Shown: positions 17,412-26,971, counted from the first letter of the stretch. The stretch is 64,000 nt of DNA from Mycobacteroides salmoniphilum (GCF_004924335.1 NZ_CP024633.1:4340001-4404000), one strand, 5' to 3'. Notes: generated from the letters alone by a model not told the origin. Numbers and translations are program-made.

Positions 17412-19286
17412 GTGCGATCGACGCTTCGGCTGTTTAAGGCATTCCCTGTCGCATCCCATGCCGGCGAACTCGACCCTGCCCTGGCCAGTCGGACAGTTCC
17501 GCGCGGATTTGTCATCGCCCCGGCGGTGTCCGCGGCGTGCAAAGACACTGCATGCCTCATCGCTGACATCGATGCGATGTATGGGCGCAACTCCGATCAA
17601 CTGAACTCAACGTTTCACAAGTCGTTCGCAAAGGTGCGAGACGCGAACATTCAGCGGCTGATCTTCGAGCAGATCATTCACTACCTGACTACCTACGGCG
17701 CAGAAGCAATCGGCGCTTACGACCAAGAATCCGTGTTCATCCCTGCTGAACAGCTAAGTGCTCCCGAGTTGGCCGCAGGCGTCAGACTCGTCACCATCCG
17801 CGGAATGACCACGGAGGAGCTCAAGGACGCGCTGCTCCGACTCCTCGGCGCGGGTGTCGCATTATCCAAGGAAACCATCGCCGACGCCATCGACGTCGCC
17901 AGGTTCACCGGATTTTCTGCCAAAGACATTGCGGGTACAAGAAATAAGGAAGCTCGGGCAGCCCTGTACGACCAGTTGGGCATAGTTCCCGAGCACCCCG
18001 ACGAGTTCGTCCGGTTCCTCATCTTTCAATCCACCGAATCCGCACTCGTGATCAAAAGCGCTGAGGTAATAGACGCACTCAGAGGCCGAAACAACGACGA
18101 TCTAGTCTGCTACTTCGATGAGTACGACAGGGCGGTAGGTCTAGAGAAGCTCGCATCAGTCTTTTATCGTTTCAAGCCAATCTTCTTGGCCCTGCGTACC
18201 AATCCCGAGCTGAAGATCCGGGTCAATCGCCTCCGTCGGCTAGCAGTAACGCATCACAAGCCGCTGCCCGAGGACCTGCTCAACTCGGTGACCGCGCACC
18301 TTAAGAACGATCGCATGCCGAGTTCCGCGGCATTCTGCGCGGCACTGGACGCCGCAAGCGTGTTTCGAAACATCCGGCTTGCGTACGCCCTGAAGTTTCG
18401 CACCACCGATGCCGATTCCGTTTTGTATCGCGTCCGCAACGGGAAGAGCTATGCCACCGAATTCTCCTTCCCCAACAAGGAAGCTGCTCGGTCCGTATAC
18501 GAACAGGTGCTGGCCAGCATTGTGGAAAGCATCCGACCGAACATCGCCGGCAGATCGTTCTTCATTCCAGAAGACATCAAGTACGGCCTGCCTGCCACCG
18601 AAAAACATTTCACCGGAACCATTCCCAGCGGCTCCTACGTAGAACTAGACACCGACATGGTGGCGGGCGTCCATTGGGAAAACCTGCCCGACTATCGCGT
18701 GGATTTGGACTTGTCGATCACCGACGCGACGGGCAAGTACGGCTGGGACGGCTCCTACCGTTCAGACGGCCACGATATTCAGTTCTCCGGTGACATCACC
18801 GATGCCCCGCCACCGATGGGAGCCACGGAAACTTTTCGCGTCGGGTCAGCCGCACGCGGGGCCTGGCTGATGAATCTGAACTTCTACAACTACGCGGACA
18901 GCCTCTCGGTGCCGTTCAAGATCGTCATCGGGCGAGCGGGAATCATCACTGACCACTACACTGTCGACCCTAATAAGGTTGTAGCACAGATCAATTCGAG
19001 TATCGACATAAGACAGAAGGCTCTGGGGTTGCTCGTCTGCGACGAGAAACGACGCCGGTTCTACTTCGCGGAGTCCGGATTCCAAAACCGCATCAGCGCG
19101 CGTAGCACCCAGGCGACGGAGTACGCGCGCAGATATCTCTTCAACTACTACACAGACTCCATCGTCCTGAACCATGTCCTAGCGGCCGCAGGGGCGCAGT
19201 TCGCATGCGTCCCTGAGGATGCGGACGTCGACCTGTCACCAGAACGGATCGACAAGTCCACATTCTTGACACTGCTAGCGACCTGA
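17412..19286 (+). CDS. Large orphan protein of unknown function
   Basis: A soluble protein of about 624 residues with no signal peptide or TM segment. I do not recognise a named family. The N-terminal two thirds look helical, with short well-conserved-looking phrases such as LNSTFHKSF, FEQIIHYLTTYG and YRVRNGKSYATEF. Near residues 445-540 a beta-rich stretch begins with VDLDLSITDATGKYGWDG and continues with HDIQFSGDITDAP. This vaguely recalls TerD-type beta-sandwich domains, but the resemblance is weak. GTG 17412 is preferred because GGGGGAG lies nine bases upstream; GTG 17310 is an in-frame alternative. Base composition is visibly less GC-rich than the flanking fad genes. It stands alone between terminators at a place where M. 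tuberculosis has other genes, suggesting acquisition. Confidence 0.7.
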   Translation: MRSTLRLFKAFPVASHAGELDPALASRTVPRGFVIAPAVSAACKDTACLIADIDAMYGRNSDQLNSTFHKSFAKVRDANIQRLIFEQIIHYLTTYGAEAIGAYDQESVFIPAEQLSAPELAAGVRLVTIRGMTTEELKDALLRLLGAGVALSKETIADAIDVARFTGFSAKDIAGTRNKEARAALYDQLGIVPEHPDEFVRFLIFQSTESALVIKSAEVIDALRGRNNDDLVCYFDEYDRAVGLEKLASVFYRFKPIFLALRTNPELKIRVNRLRRLAVTHHKPLPEDLLNSVTAHLKNDRMPSSAAFCAALDAASVFRNIRLAYALKFRTTDADSVLYRVRNGKSYATEFSFPNKEAARSVYEQVLASIVESIRPNIAGRSFFIPEDIKYGLPATEKHFTGTIPSGSYVELDTDMVAGVHWENLPDYRVDLDLSITDATGKYGWDGSYRSDGHDIQFSGDITDAPPPMGATETFRVGSAARGAWLMNLNFYNYADSLSVPFKIVIGRAGIITDHYTVDPNKVVAQINSSIDIRQKALGLLVCDEKRRRFYFAESGFQNRISARSTQATEYARRYLFNYYTDSIVLNHVLAAAGAQFACVPEDADVDLSPERIDKSTFLTLLAT

Positions 19287-19323
19287 CGTTGTCCGATGAG
19301 GGTGCAGCGTGGGTGCTCAGTCT

Positions 19324-19361
19324 TGAGCGACAAGCGCAGGTAGGCCAGGCGTTGTCGCTCA
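19324..19361 (+). terminator. Hairpin after the orphan gene
   Basis: A perfect 10-bp stem (19324-19333 with 19352-19361) has an 18-base loop, 38 bases after the stop of the orphan gene. It may be a terminator, but the long loop and lack of a U-tract make this uncertain. Confidence 0.45.
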
Positions 19362-19385
19362 GAGGCGGGCACTAAGCACACGCCT

Positions 19386-19399
19386 TGGGAACGTTCCCA
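19386..19399. promoter_or_regulatory. Perfect 14-bp palindrome TGGGAACGTTCCCA
   Basis: This perfect palindrome with a central CG lies 81 bases upstream of the TIGR03086 start. The form (odd-even symmetric, CG centre) resembles LacI-type operators, but no LacI gene is in the window. Confidence 0.45.
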
Positions 19400-19479
19400 C
19401 TCCACACGATGAGTTGTCGGATGCCGCGAGGTCTCTTCGTCAGAGAGGTAGAGACCCCCTCTGGATATAGGAGCCCATC

Positions 19480-20046
19480 ATGACCGCAGTACTCAGCCCC
19501 CTGGAGACCGTCGCCAGCGCCCGCGCCGCCCTGCATGAGGTCGTCAGCCGCCTCACCGCGGCGGACAACGGCAAGCAGACACCCAACGCCAAGTTCACCA
19601 TCGCCCTACTCACCGAACATCTGCAGAACTCCATCAAGCTGCTCGGCGACGCCGCAGGTGTCGACATCGACATCGCCACCGAGGGTTCCGTGGCCGACCG
19701 CATCCTGCCGCCGTCGCAGGCGGCCGTCGACGCCTGGCAACAGCGCGGAACGGACGGAATGGTGACCCTGCCGATCGGCGAGTTTCCCGCCGAGGTCGCC
19801 GTGCGCATTCTTGGCTCGGAGTTCCTGGTCCACGCCTGGGATTACGCCGTCTCCACCGGTCAGGAGTTCGACCCGAGGGAAGAACTCACCGACAGCGTGC
19901 TGGAATCGGCACGCATGATCATCCAGCCAGAGCGGCGCGACGGCGATTTCTTCGCCGACGAGGTGTCCGTCTCGGACGACGCCCCGAACCTGGTGAAGCT
20001 CATCGCCTTCACCGGACGTAATCCCGGATGGTCACCGGCAAGCTAA
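19480..20046 (+). CDS. TIGR03086 / DinB-like metal-binding protein
   Basis: A 188-residue four-helix-bundle protein of the mycothiol-dependent maleylpyruvate isomerase / DinB superfamily, matching the actinobacterial TIGR03086 type: [14 protein letters not shown] in the first half, and [15 protein letters not shown] with the conserved VHAWD in the second. These proteins often bind a metal through His residues and may be thiol S-transferases; no specific role is known. The His at HLQNS and the VHAWD His are the visible candidates for metal ligands. It is followed after 98 bases by the sulfate-binding gene. Confidence 0.75.
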   Translation: MTAVLSPLETVASARAALHEVVSRLTAADNGKQTPNAKFTIALLTEHLQNSIKLLGDAAGVDIDIATEGSVADRILPPSQAAVDAWQQRGTDGMVTLPIGEFPAEVAVRILGSEFLVHAWDYAVSTGQEFDPREELTDSVLESARMIIQPERRDGDFFADEVSVSDDAPNLVKLIAFTGRNPGWSPAS

Positions 20047-20144
20047 CCGGAGTAATACTCACGCTGATCTCGACGGCTGTACTTCGCCGAATCGATCGTT
20101 ACGATCGCACGTCACTTGCCTGCAGCAAATTCGAGGAGTACGTC

Positions 20145-21263
20145 GTGTCAGCGGACGAGGCCCACCAAGAAACACCGCCTGTCGAGTGGCGGGCGCTGCT
20201 GCGACAGCTCCCCCTGTTGAACATCCTCGGCGTGGTCGCCGTCCTCGTGGCGGCGACTCTGGTGGTGGTCAAGAATCTCCCCGACCACAGCACTGATCAG
20301 CTGCTCAACGTTTCCTACGACCCGACGCGTGAGCTCTACAACGTCCTCGACGGGACCTTCACCAAGCACTACAAGGACAAGACCGGCAAGACGATCGAGA
20401 TCAAGCGCACCAACGGCGGATCGGGACGGCAGGCCCGCAGTGTCCTGGACGGCAGTCAGCGCGCCGACGTGGTGTCGCTGGCATCCGTCAGCGACGTGGA
20501 CACGCTGAGCCTGCGCGGACTGATCGCCCCCAACTGGCGTCAACGGCTGCCCAACAACTCCATCCCGTACACCTCGACGATCGTGTTCGTCGTCCGCAAG
20601 GGCAACCCGCACGGCATCCACGACTGGCCCGACCTCGCCCAGGAGAACGTCGCCGTCATCACGCCGAACCCCCGCACCTCCGGGAACGGTCAGCTCTCCG
20701 TGCTCGCGGCATGGGGCTCGGTGGTGACGCGCGGCGGGACCGAGGCAGACGCGCGCGCCTATCTCGCGTCACTGTTCCGGAACGTCGCCGCGCTCGACAG
20801 CGGAGCACGCGGCGCCACCAACACGTTCTCGGTTCAACGACTCGGCGACGTGCATCTGACGTGGGAGAACGAGGCGATCAACGAGGTCGACGCCAACAAG
20901 GGTGAACTCGAGATCGTCTATCCGCCGGTGAGCATCCGCGCCGAACCCGCGGTCGCCTGGGTGGACGCCAACCTGAACGACCCCAAGCGGACCGCGATTG
21001 CCAAGGCGTACCTGGAGTACCTCTTCACCGACGAGGCGCAGGAAGTCGCCGCACAGCGCGGCTACCGTCCGATCAAGCCCGAAATCCTTGCCCGCCACAG
21101 CAATACACTGCCCGAAATCAACCTGTTCCCCATCACCGCGATCGCGTCCAGTTGGGACGACGCACGGCAGAAGTTCTTCTCGGACAACGGAATCTACGAG
21201 ACCATCCCCCGCACCACCAACCGGGGCACCACCACCTTCGCCTCCGACAGACAAGGACGCTAG
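20145..21263 (+). CDS. Sulfate-type periplasmic binding protein
   Basis: A 372-residue extracytoplasmic solute-binding protein of the sulfate/thiosulfate type. After about 25 residues a single hydrophobic segment ([19 protein letters not shown]) acts as an uncleaved anchor or signal. The mature part has the typical phrases [28 protein letters not shown] and [20 protein letters not shown] 20145 is chosen with a GAGGAG site six bases upstream; the open frame starts 39 codons earlier, inside the previous gene. Its stop abuts the ATG of a SulP permease rather than ABC permease genes, which is unusual for this family. Confidence 0.85.
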   Translation: MSADEAHQETPPVEWRALLRQLPLLNILGVVAVLVAATLVVVKNLPDHSTDQLLNVSYDPTRELYNVLDGTFTKHYKDKTGKTIEIKRTNGGSGRQARSVLDGSQRADVVSLASVSDVDTLSLRGLIAPNWRQRLPNNSIPYTSTIVFVVRKGNPHGIHDWPDLAQENVAVITPNPRTSGNGQLSVLAAWGSVVTRGGTEADARAYLASLFRNVAALDSGARGATNTFSVQRLGDVHLTWENEAINEVDANKGELEIVYPPVSIRAEPAVAWVDANLNDPKRTAIAKAYLEYLFTDEAQEVAAQRGYRPIKPEILARHSNTLPEINLFPITAIASSWDDARQKFFSDNGIYETIPRTTNRGTTTFASDRQGR

Positions 21264-23054
21264 ATGCCGTCGGCACTGCGAGTATTCGAGAATTACGACG
21301 CCATCAAAGCCCGTCGCGACATCATCGCCGGTCTGACGGTGGCGGCGATATCACTGCCCCAGGCCATGGCCTACGCGCTCATCGCCGGGGTCGATCCGAA
21401 ATACGGTGTCTACTCCGCGATCGTCGTCGCGGCCATCGCATCGATCTTCGGGTCCTCATCGCATCTGATCAATGGACCCACCAGCGCCATCTCACTGCTG
21501 GTGTTCAGCTCGCTGGCATTCCTGGATCCGGAGAACCGAACCGGACTGTTCGAGGCACTGTTCCTGCTGGGCGTGCTGGTCGGTGCGATTCAGATCCTCA
21601 TCGCCGTCTTCAAGCTCGGCGACCTCACCCGGTACATCTCCGAATCCGTCGTCATCGGATTCATGGCAAGCGCCGCACTCCTGCTGGCCATCGGCCAGCT
21701 GGCCAACGTTATCGGCGTGCGCGACAAGGGAGATGGGCATATGCAGGTGCTGCAACGCGCCTGGCTCACCCTGTTTCACGGCGATGCCGTGAACTACCGC
21801 GCAGTGATCTTGAGCGGCTCGGCGGTGGTGTTGGCCGTACTCCTGCGCCGGTTGGTCCAGCGCTATGGCCTGCCACAGATCGACATGCTGCTGGTGCTTA
21901 TCGTCACGGCCGTCATCGCCTACGCGTACGGCTGGTCGGTACCGGATGGCACGGGACATACCGACGTGAAGATCTCGGGCAAGATCCCCGCCAGCCTTCC
22001 GGAGTTCCACATTCCCGAGGTCCAGGTGAGCACGCTGGGCGAGCTGTCGCACGGCGCGTTGGCCATTGCGTTCATCGGCCTGATCGAGGCGTTGTCGATA
22101 GCCAAGGCCATCGCTCATCACACCGGGCAGCAGATCGACTACAACCGCCAGATCCTCGCCGAGGGTCTGGCCAACCTGGCCGGCGGCTTCTTCCAGAGCC
22201 TGCCCGGCTCGGGTTCGTTGTCCCGGTCGGCGATCAACTACCAGTCCGGTGCGGCGACAAGGTTCTCCGGAATCGTCAGCGCCGCAACCGTAACCATCGC
22301 GCTCTTGCTATTCGCTCCACTACTCCGATACATCCCGCAGGCGGCGCTGGCGGGTCTGCTGCTGGTCACGGCGGTGCGACTGGTGGACTTCCGGCGGCTC
22401 GCGTACGCGGTGAAGGCGTCGAGGTATGACGCCGGGCTGGTCATCATCACGGCGGTGGTCGGTGTGGCCGTGGACCTGGATACCGCGGTGCTGGTGGGTG
22501 TGGTGCTCTCGATCCTGTTGTTCGTACCGCGTGCGGCCAAGCTCAAGGCCGCCGAGCTCATCGTCACCGACGAGGGTGTCATCCGCGAGCGGACCCCCCA
22601 GGACAGCTCAGACGACACCGGCAGTCCGGTCCGCAGGTCTTCCCCCGTCATCTACGACCTCGAAGGGGAGCTGTTCTTCGGTGCGGCACCCGAACTCGAC
22701 CGCTACCTCGACGCGCTCCACGCGAGGATCCGCGACGAGAATCTGAAGGTCGTGATCCTGAGGCTGAAGCGGGTGCGTCACCCCGACGTGGTCTGCATCG
22801 AACGTCTCGAACACTTCATCAAGGAGCAGCAGGGGCTCGGCGTGACCGTCCTACTCGCCGGGGTGCGCCCGGATTCGCTTGCGCTGCTGCAGAACATCGG
22901 ATTCACCCAATGGCTCCCGGCCGAGCAGGTGTTCCCGGAGGAGGACCGGGAATTCTCGGCGACGCTACGCGCTGTTCGGTACGCGCAGAACCGATTGGAT
23001 GAAACACCGTCGGCCCCGACGACTCACCAGGACAAGCTCTACTACCTGGTGTGA
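21264..23054 (+). CDS. SulP-family anion transporter with STAS domain
   Basis: A 596-residue SulP (SLC26-like) transporter. It has about 10-14 TM segments across residues 20-430, with the N-terminal signature GLTVAAISLPQAMAYALIAGVDPKYG, then a cytoplasmic STAS domain (about 465-575) beginning VIYDLEGELFFGAAPEL. It starts directly after the stop of the sulfate-binding gene, so the two are co-expressed. Sulfate or another small anion is the likely cargo. It is convergent with the TetR gene three bases away. Confidence 0.9.
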   Translation: MPSALRVFENYDAIKARRDIIAGLTVAAISLPQAMAYALIAGVDPKYGVYSAIVVAAIASIFGSSSHLINGPTSAISLLVFSSLAFLDPENRTGLFEALFLLGVLVGAIQILIAVFKLGDLTRYISESVVIGFMASAALLLAIGQLANVIGVRDKGDGHMQVLQRAWLTLFHGDAVNYRAVILSGSAVVLAVLLRRLVQRYGLPQIDMLLVLIVTAVIAYAYGWSVPDGTGHTDVKISGKIPASLPEFHIPEVQVSTLGELSHGALAIAFIGLIEALSIAKAIAHHTGQQIDYNRQILAEGLANLAGGFFQSLPGSGSLSRSAINYQSGAATRFSGIVSAATVTIALLLFAPLLRYIPQAALAGLLLVTAVRLVDFRRLAYAVKASRYDAGLVIITAVVGVAVDLDTAVLVGVVLSILLFVPRAAKLKAAELIVTDEGVIRERTPQDSSDDTGSPVRRSSPVIYDLEGELFFGAAPELDRYLDALHARIRDENLKVVILRLKRVRHPDVVCIERLEHFIKEQQGLGVTVLLAGVRPDSLALLQNIGFTQWLPAEQVFPEEDREFSATLRAVRYAQNRLDETPSAPTTHQDKLYYLV

Positions 23055-23057
23055 CGG

Positions 23058-23675
23058 CTAGGCGCGTTTGGCCACCGGCTCATCACGAGGACGGCCACGC
23101 AGACCACGCCAACCGAGGTTGAGCAGCGTGTCCTTCGCGCTCTCGACCTTGATATCGCCGGTCGCCACCCGGGACGCTACGGCCTCGCCACCGCCGACGA
23201 GAGCGACGGCCATGGCGTCGTAGTCGGTCTCGGGGTCGATCTCCGGCGAAGCAGCCTTGATCAGACGCGCCACCAGTTCGATGATCCGGTCACGCCCCTC
23301 GCGTACCTGTTTGGCGAACAGCTGCGTGCTGGTGGCCTGTCCGTAAATCACGATCCAGGACGCCCGGTGGGTGTCGACGTAGTTGAGAAACGATACGACG
23401 GTGGTGCTCAACACGTCTCGTGGCGATTTCGTCAGGTCGATATCGCCGCGCACCGCCTCGACGAACCTGCCGAGTTCGCGGCGAAGACACGCCACGAAGA
23501 GGTCTTCCTTGGAGCCGTAGTACAGATAGAGCATCGGCTTGGAAATCTTGGCCGCCGCGGCGATGGCGTCCATCGAGGTGTCCCGGAAGCCGTTGAGCGC
23601 GAACTCCTCCACAGCGGCATCCAGCATCTGCTGCTCCCGAACAGCACGGGGCAGCCGCTTGGTACCACCGGCCAT
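23058..23675 (-). CDS. TetR family regulator, Rv0238-like
   Basis: A 205-residue TetR protein whose N-terminus MAGGTKRLPRAVREQQMLDAA closely resembles what I recall of M. tuberculosis Rv0238, which sits beside htdX and lpqI there. The helix-turn-helix is TSMDAIAAAAKISKPMLYLYY. A GGAGG site precedes ATG 23675. The promoter region contains CTTACTC-N2-GAGTAAG, identical to the operator between fadA2 and fabG4. It probably represses itself and those lipid genes in response to a fatty-acid-derived ligand; the ligand is unknown. Confidence 0.85.
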   Translation of the reverse strand: MAGGTKRLPRAVREQQMLDAAVEEFALNGFRDTSMDAIAAAAKISKPMLYLYYGSKEDLFVACLRRELGRFVEAVRGDIDLTKSPRDVLSTTVVSFLNYVDTHRASWIVIYGQATSTQLFAKQVREGRDRIIELVARLIKAASPEIDPETDYDAMAVALVGGGEAVASRVATGDIKVESAKDTLLNLGWRGLRGRPRDEPVAKRA

Positions 23676-23707
23676 GGCTGCCTCCGAGGTTGGGACGTCA
23701 ACGCGAA

Positions 23708-23723
23708 CTTACTCCAGAGTAAG
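23708..23723. promoter_or_regulatory. TetR autoregulatory operator
   Basis: The palindrome CTTACTC-N2-GAGTAAG lies 33 bases upstream of the TetR start. Read on the minus strand, 19 bases match 14872-14890 exactly. Confidence 0.75.
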
Positions 23724-23852
23724 CTACTGGTTGGTTCGACTATTGCATACCGTCCCGCTACCGCGCGCTGGGACCGCTGAAATGGAGTGTTTTTGTCTCC
23801 GCCTCCAGCCTAGCGCGCAAACGCCACCTTCCAGATACCCCCGCCCCGTACC

Positions 23853-24749
23853 ATGCGCGGCGTGGACTTCACCCTTGCGCTGACCCCCGACCTGGTGGCC
23901 GTCTTCCTCACTCTGTTCGTGCTGGAAGTGGTGCTGGGCATCGATAACGTCATCTTCATCTCGATCCTCGCCAGCAAGCTGCCCAGCGCCCAGCAGGCCA
24001 GGGCACGCAATCTGGGGCTGACCCTCGCGATGGTCATGCGCGTCGGATTGGTGTTCTTGGCCGGCTGGATCATCACCCTCAAAGAGGAGGTTCTCGAACT
24101 TTTCGGCAATGGGTTCTCGATCAAGGACTTCATTCTGATCGCCGGTGGACTGTTCCTGGTCTACAAGGCGGTTCACGAGATACATCTCAAACTCGAAGGC
24201 ACCGGAGAGGAAAGCGAATCATCCTCGGGCGTCACAACATTTAGGTCCGTGCTGGTGCAGATCCTGCTGCTGGATCTGGTGTTCTCGCTTGACTCGGTGA
24301 TCACCGCCGTGGGCATGACGAGCAACATGCTCGTCATCGTCACCGTGGTCGTTCTTTCCTTCGCGATCATGCTCTTCGCATCCCGCTTCGTCTTCGCGTT
24401 CGTCAACCGGCATCCAACGGTCAAGATGCTCGCGCTGTCCTTCCTGCTGCTCATCGGGGTGTTCCTCATCGCCGACGGCTTCGGCATCAAGATCGACAAG
24501 GCGATGATCTATGGTCCGATGGCCTTCGCCATCCTCGTCGAGGCCCTCAACCTTGTGGCTGCGGCACGGAAGGCCAGGCAGGACAATACGGCTCATCTGC
24601 CCGTTGCCCTGCGGCCCACCTACCCCGGAGTCGACGAGTCGGTGGCGATCGCCGCGGCGACATCGACGAGCCCGGACGCCGGCTCGGTCGGCCTGTCCCG
24701 AAAGCCGGTGGACGGCAAGGGTGGCGATATCCGCGCCGGCCTCGGCTAG
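23853..24749 (+). CDS. TerC-family integral membrane protein
   Basis: A 298-residue polytopic protein with the TerC signatures FVLEVVLGIDNVIFISILA and LLDLVFSLDSVITAVGM. Each places an acidic residue in a membrane helix. TerC/Alx proteins are metal (often manganese) exporters or are associated with tellurite resistance and secretion-coupled metallation. The soluble tail after about residue 240 is variable. No yybP-ykoY riboswitch-like structure is apparent in the 129 bases upstream. It overlaps the convergent P450 gene by 4 bases at the stops. Confidence 0.88.
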   Translation: MRGVDFTLALTPDLVAVFLTLFVLEVVLGIDNVIFISILASKLPSAQQARARNLGLTLAMVMRVGLVFLAGWIITLKEEVLELFGNGFSIKDFILIAGGLFLVYKAVHEIHLKLEGTGEESESSSGVTTFRSVLVQILLLDLVFSLDSVITAVGMTSNMLVIVTVVVLSFAIMLFASRFVFAFVNRHPTVKMLALSFLLLIGVFLIADGFGIKIDKAMIYGPMAFAILVEALNLVAAARKARQDNTAHLPVALRPTYPGVDESVAIAAATSTSPDAGSVGLSRKPVDGKGGDIRAGLG

Positions 24750-26041
24750 CGCGGCGCGAGCCGAACTCGAAGCTCCTCCAGACCGCGCAGTGAGCTGTTC
24801 GTGGTCCAGCGGGGTGTCCCGTCAATTTCGATCCGATCGACACGGGTGACCAGCTCACGCAAGACCGCCTGCCCCTCCATACGGGCCAACCCCGCACCGA
24901 GGCACAGGTGTATCCCCGATCCGAAGGCCACATGCTGACTGACCGGACGGGCAGCGAGGAACCGGTCCGGATCATCGAATGCGCGCGGATCGCGGTTGGC
25001 CGCGCCCCACAACAGCGCCACCCTCGCTCCAGCCGGAATCACCATGTCACCGACGACGTAATCCTGTGCGGCCGTGCGATAGAAGTTCTGGATCGGTGAC
25101 GAATACCGCAACTGTTCCTCCACCGCTCCCGCGATAAGCTGCGGGTCGGATCTGATGAGCTCGAACTGATCCGGGTTTTCCGACATCGTCAAAAACATGG
25201 TGCTCAATAGGTTGGTGGTGGTCTCGTTGCCTGCCAGCAAGAGCAGTAGTGCGAAGTAGAACAGCTCGTCGTGGCTGATCTCCCCCTCGCCGGCATCCGC
25301 GACAAGCTTGCCCAGCACGGTGTCCGATCCCAACAGATTTCCCTCGCCCAGCTGGGTCAGGAAGTAGTCGTGCAGGTGCCGCACCCCATTGAGAGTCCCC
25401 GGAACCTGCCGCAGACCCTTGGCACTGAACTCCACGTTCGCGACGCGTATTGACTCGTTGGACCAGTGCCGAAAGAACGCCTCATCTTCCGGCGGAATGC
25501 CCAAGATGTGCGCGATCATCCGCATGGGCAGCGGAACCGCCAGGTGCTCAACGACATCCGCGCCCTGGCTCGCCAACATCCCCGTCAGCAGCTCGGACGT
25601 CAATTGACTCACCATCGGCGCCCATCCCTCCAGCGCGCCTCGGGTGAATCCGGGCAGCGCCTTGCGGCGCAGTTCGGTATGCCGGGGACGATCCATGTTC
25701 AACAGCACAGGAACGTCGAATCGGGCCCGCACCACACCATCCCGGTTGGACAGCAGCGCGTCGTTGCGCGCTGCTGAGCGCACGTCCTCGTATTGGCACA
25801 GGATGAAAATGTTGCGCTTGCGGTTGTAGTGCACCCGGCTACCTGCCAGCAGCTCACGGTATCCCGGGTACGGATCGGCCGCTGTCGACGGATCCATCGG
25901 GTCGAAGTCGGTCTCCTGCACTTCTGCGAACCGGCGGCCGGACACCTTTGCCCGAAGCTCGGTCCCCGCATTGGTAAGCAGGGAACGCACCACGGGTTTG
26001 GTGGTCGTATAGACCAGCCGGGCATCGTGTTTGAGTGTCAT
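24746..26041 (-). CDS. Cytochrome P450
   Basis: A 431-residue bacterial class I P450 with all key motifs: the I-helix LLLAGNETTTNLL (acid-alcohol pair E-T), ExxR in EEQLRYSS, and the heme loop FGSGIHLCLGAGLAR with the thiolate Cys. It needs separate ferredoxin and reductase partners, none of which is in the window. It lies six bases downstream of the 26048-26938 metalloprotein gene, and both are probably controlled by the divergent MerR-type gene at 27019. The substrate is unknown. Confidence 0.92.
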   Translation of the reverse strand: MTLKHDARLVYTTTKPVVRSLLTNAGTELRAKVSGRRFAEVQETDFDPMDPSTAADPYPGYRELLAGSRVHYNRKRNIFILCQYEDVRSAARNDALLSNRDGVVRARFDVPVLLNMDRPRHTELRRKALPGFTRGALEGWAPMVSQLTSELLTGMLASQGADVVEHLAVPLPMRMIAHILGIPPEDEAFFRHWSNESIRVANVEFSAKGLRQVPGTLNGVRHLHDYFLTQLGEGNLLGSDTVLGKLVADAGEGEISHDELFYFALLLLLAGNETTTNLLSTMFLTMSENPDQFELIRSDPQLIAGAVEEQLRYSSPIQNFYRTAAQDYVVGDMVIPAGARVALLWGAANRDPRAFDDPDRFLAARPVSQHVAFGSGIHLCLGAGLARMEGQAVLRELVTRVDRIEIDGTPRWTTNSSLRGLEELRVRLAPR

Positions 26042-26047
26042 GACGCG

Positions 26048-26938
26048 CTACTTCAGGTGCCCGACGAGTTCACCCTCGGCACCGAACAACCGGTCCTGCC
26101 ACTGCGTCATCAGTGCGGTGGTATCGATGTCGTCGGGATGAAATCCCTTGCGCTTGTATGGTTTCATCGCGGAATAGAAACCGCGGAATAGCGGTCCCCT
26201 CACCATTCGCGCCGTCTCGCGGAGCACACGAATCGGCCGGCGCCGGGCCGCCTCGTCGGTTGTCGCAATGGACACCCAGCTGCCCAGCACGATGAACGGC
26301 AGCGCGATATTGGACAGCAGGTGCATCATGCCGATGCGCATACGCTCGGAGCCTCCGACGGCCTGGTACACATCGAACGCCACTGATTTGTGTTCAAGCT
26401 CCTCGATCGCATGCCAGTTCAGCAGGTTCTTGATCTCCGGGTCCGACATCATGATCTGCAGCTCGGGACGGCCCAGCACATGCTCGGCAAGCACTGCGGT
26501 GAAGTGTTCGGCACCGGCGGTAAAAGCCAGTAAGAGATGCCGCACCAGCCGCAGCCGATCGGGGTCCGGAAACTGCGTATCGAGGAAGTCCTCCGTGCGC
26601 TCGGTGCTGTCCAGTAAGAAGTCGAACCAGGCTGTGGGATAACCCATCTCGGAAAGCTGCTCGTTGAGCTCGCGGTGGTGCAGTCCGTGCGTCATCTCCT
26701 GGCCGATGAAGCCCGCCACCCGCTTCTTGAGGTCCGGATCGGTGATCTTGTCGCGGTACCGGCGCACCGACCGCACGAAGATGTCCTCACCCGGAGGGAA
26801 CACGGCCGACAGGAAGGCCACGGCATGGCTGAACACCATGTCATCGTTCGCGAAGTACCGCTTCGCGGACTCCGACTCATCGAACCGGAAGGCAATCCGC
26901 CGGGTCTTCGGGTAGCTCGTCTGGGCAGTGACGGTCAT
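26048..26938 (-). CDS. Metal-dependent hydrolase-like diiron protein (PF10118 type)
   Basis: A 296-residue helical protein of the predicted metal-dependent hydrolase family, with two ExxH-type motifs, FIGQEMTHGLHH and AIEELEHKSVAFD, as expected for a ferritin-like diiron centre. ATG 26938 is chosen because GGAGAGG lies close upstream; the frame extends 36 codons further into the divergent promoter. It is the first gene of an operon with a P450. The pairing of a diiron-like protein with a P450 suggests oxidation of a shared hydrophobic substrate, which is inference. Confidence 0.75.
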   Translation of the reverse strand: MTVTAQTSYPKTRRIAFRFDESESAKRYFANDDMVFSHAVAFLSAVFPPGEDIFVRSVRRYRDKITDPDLKKRVAGFIGQEMTHGLHHRELNEQLSEMGYPTAWFDFLLDSTERTEDFLDTQFPDPDRLRLVRHLLLAFTAGAEHFTAVLAEHVLGRPELQIMMSDPEIKNLLNWHAIEELEHKSVAFDVYQAVGGSERMRIGMMHLLSNIALPFIVLGSWVSIATTDEAARRRPIRVLRETARMVRGPLFRGFYSAMKPYKRKGFHPDDIDTTALMTQWQDRLFGAEGELVGHLK

Positions 26939-26971
26939 GGGAATCCTCTCCGTTGACGTTCCAGACTTAAA

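Noticed and set aside
23725..23852. Possible yybP-ykoY manganese riboswitch before terC
   Set aside because: The 128-base gap shows no recognisable conserved motifs or a convincing stem pattern.
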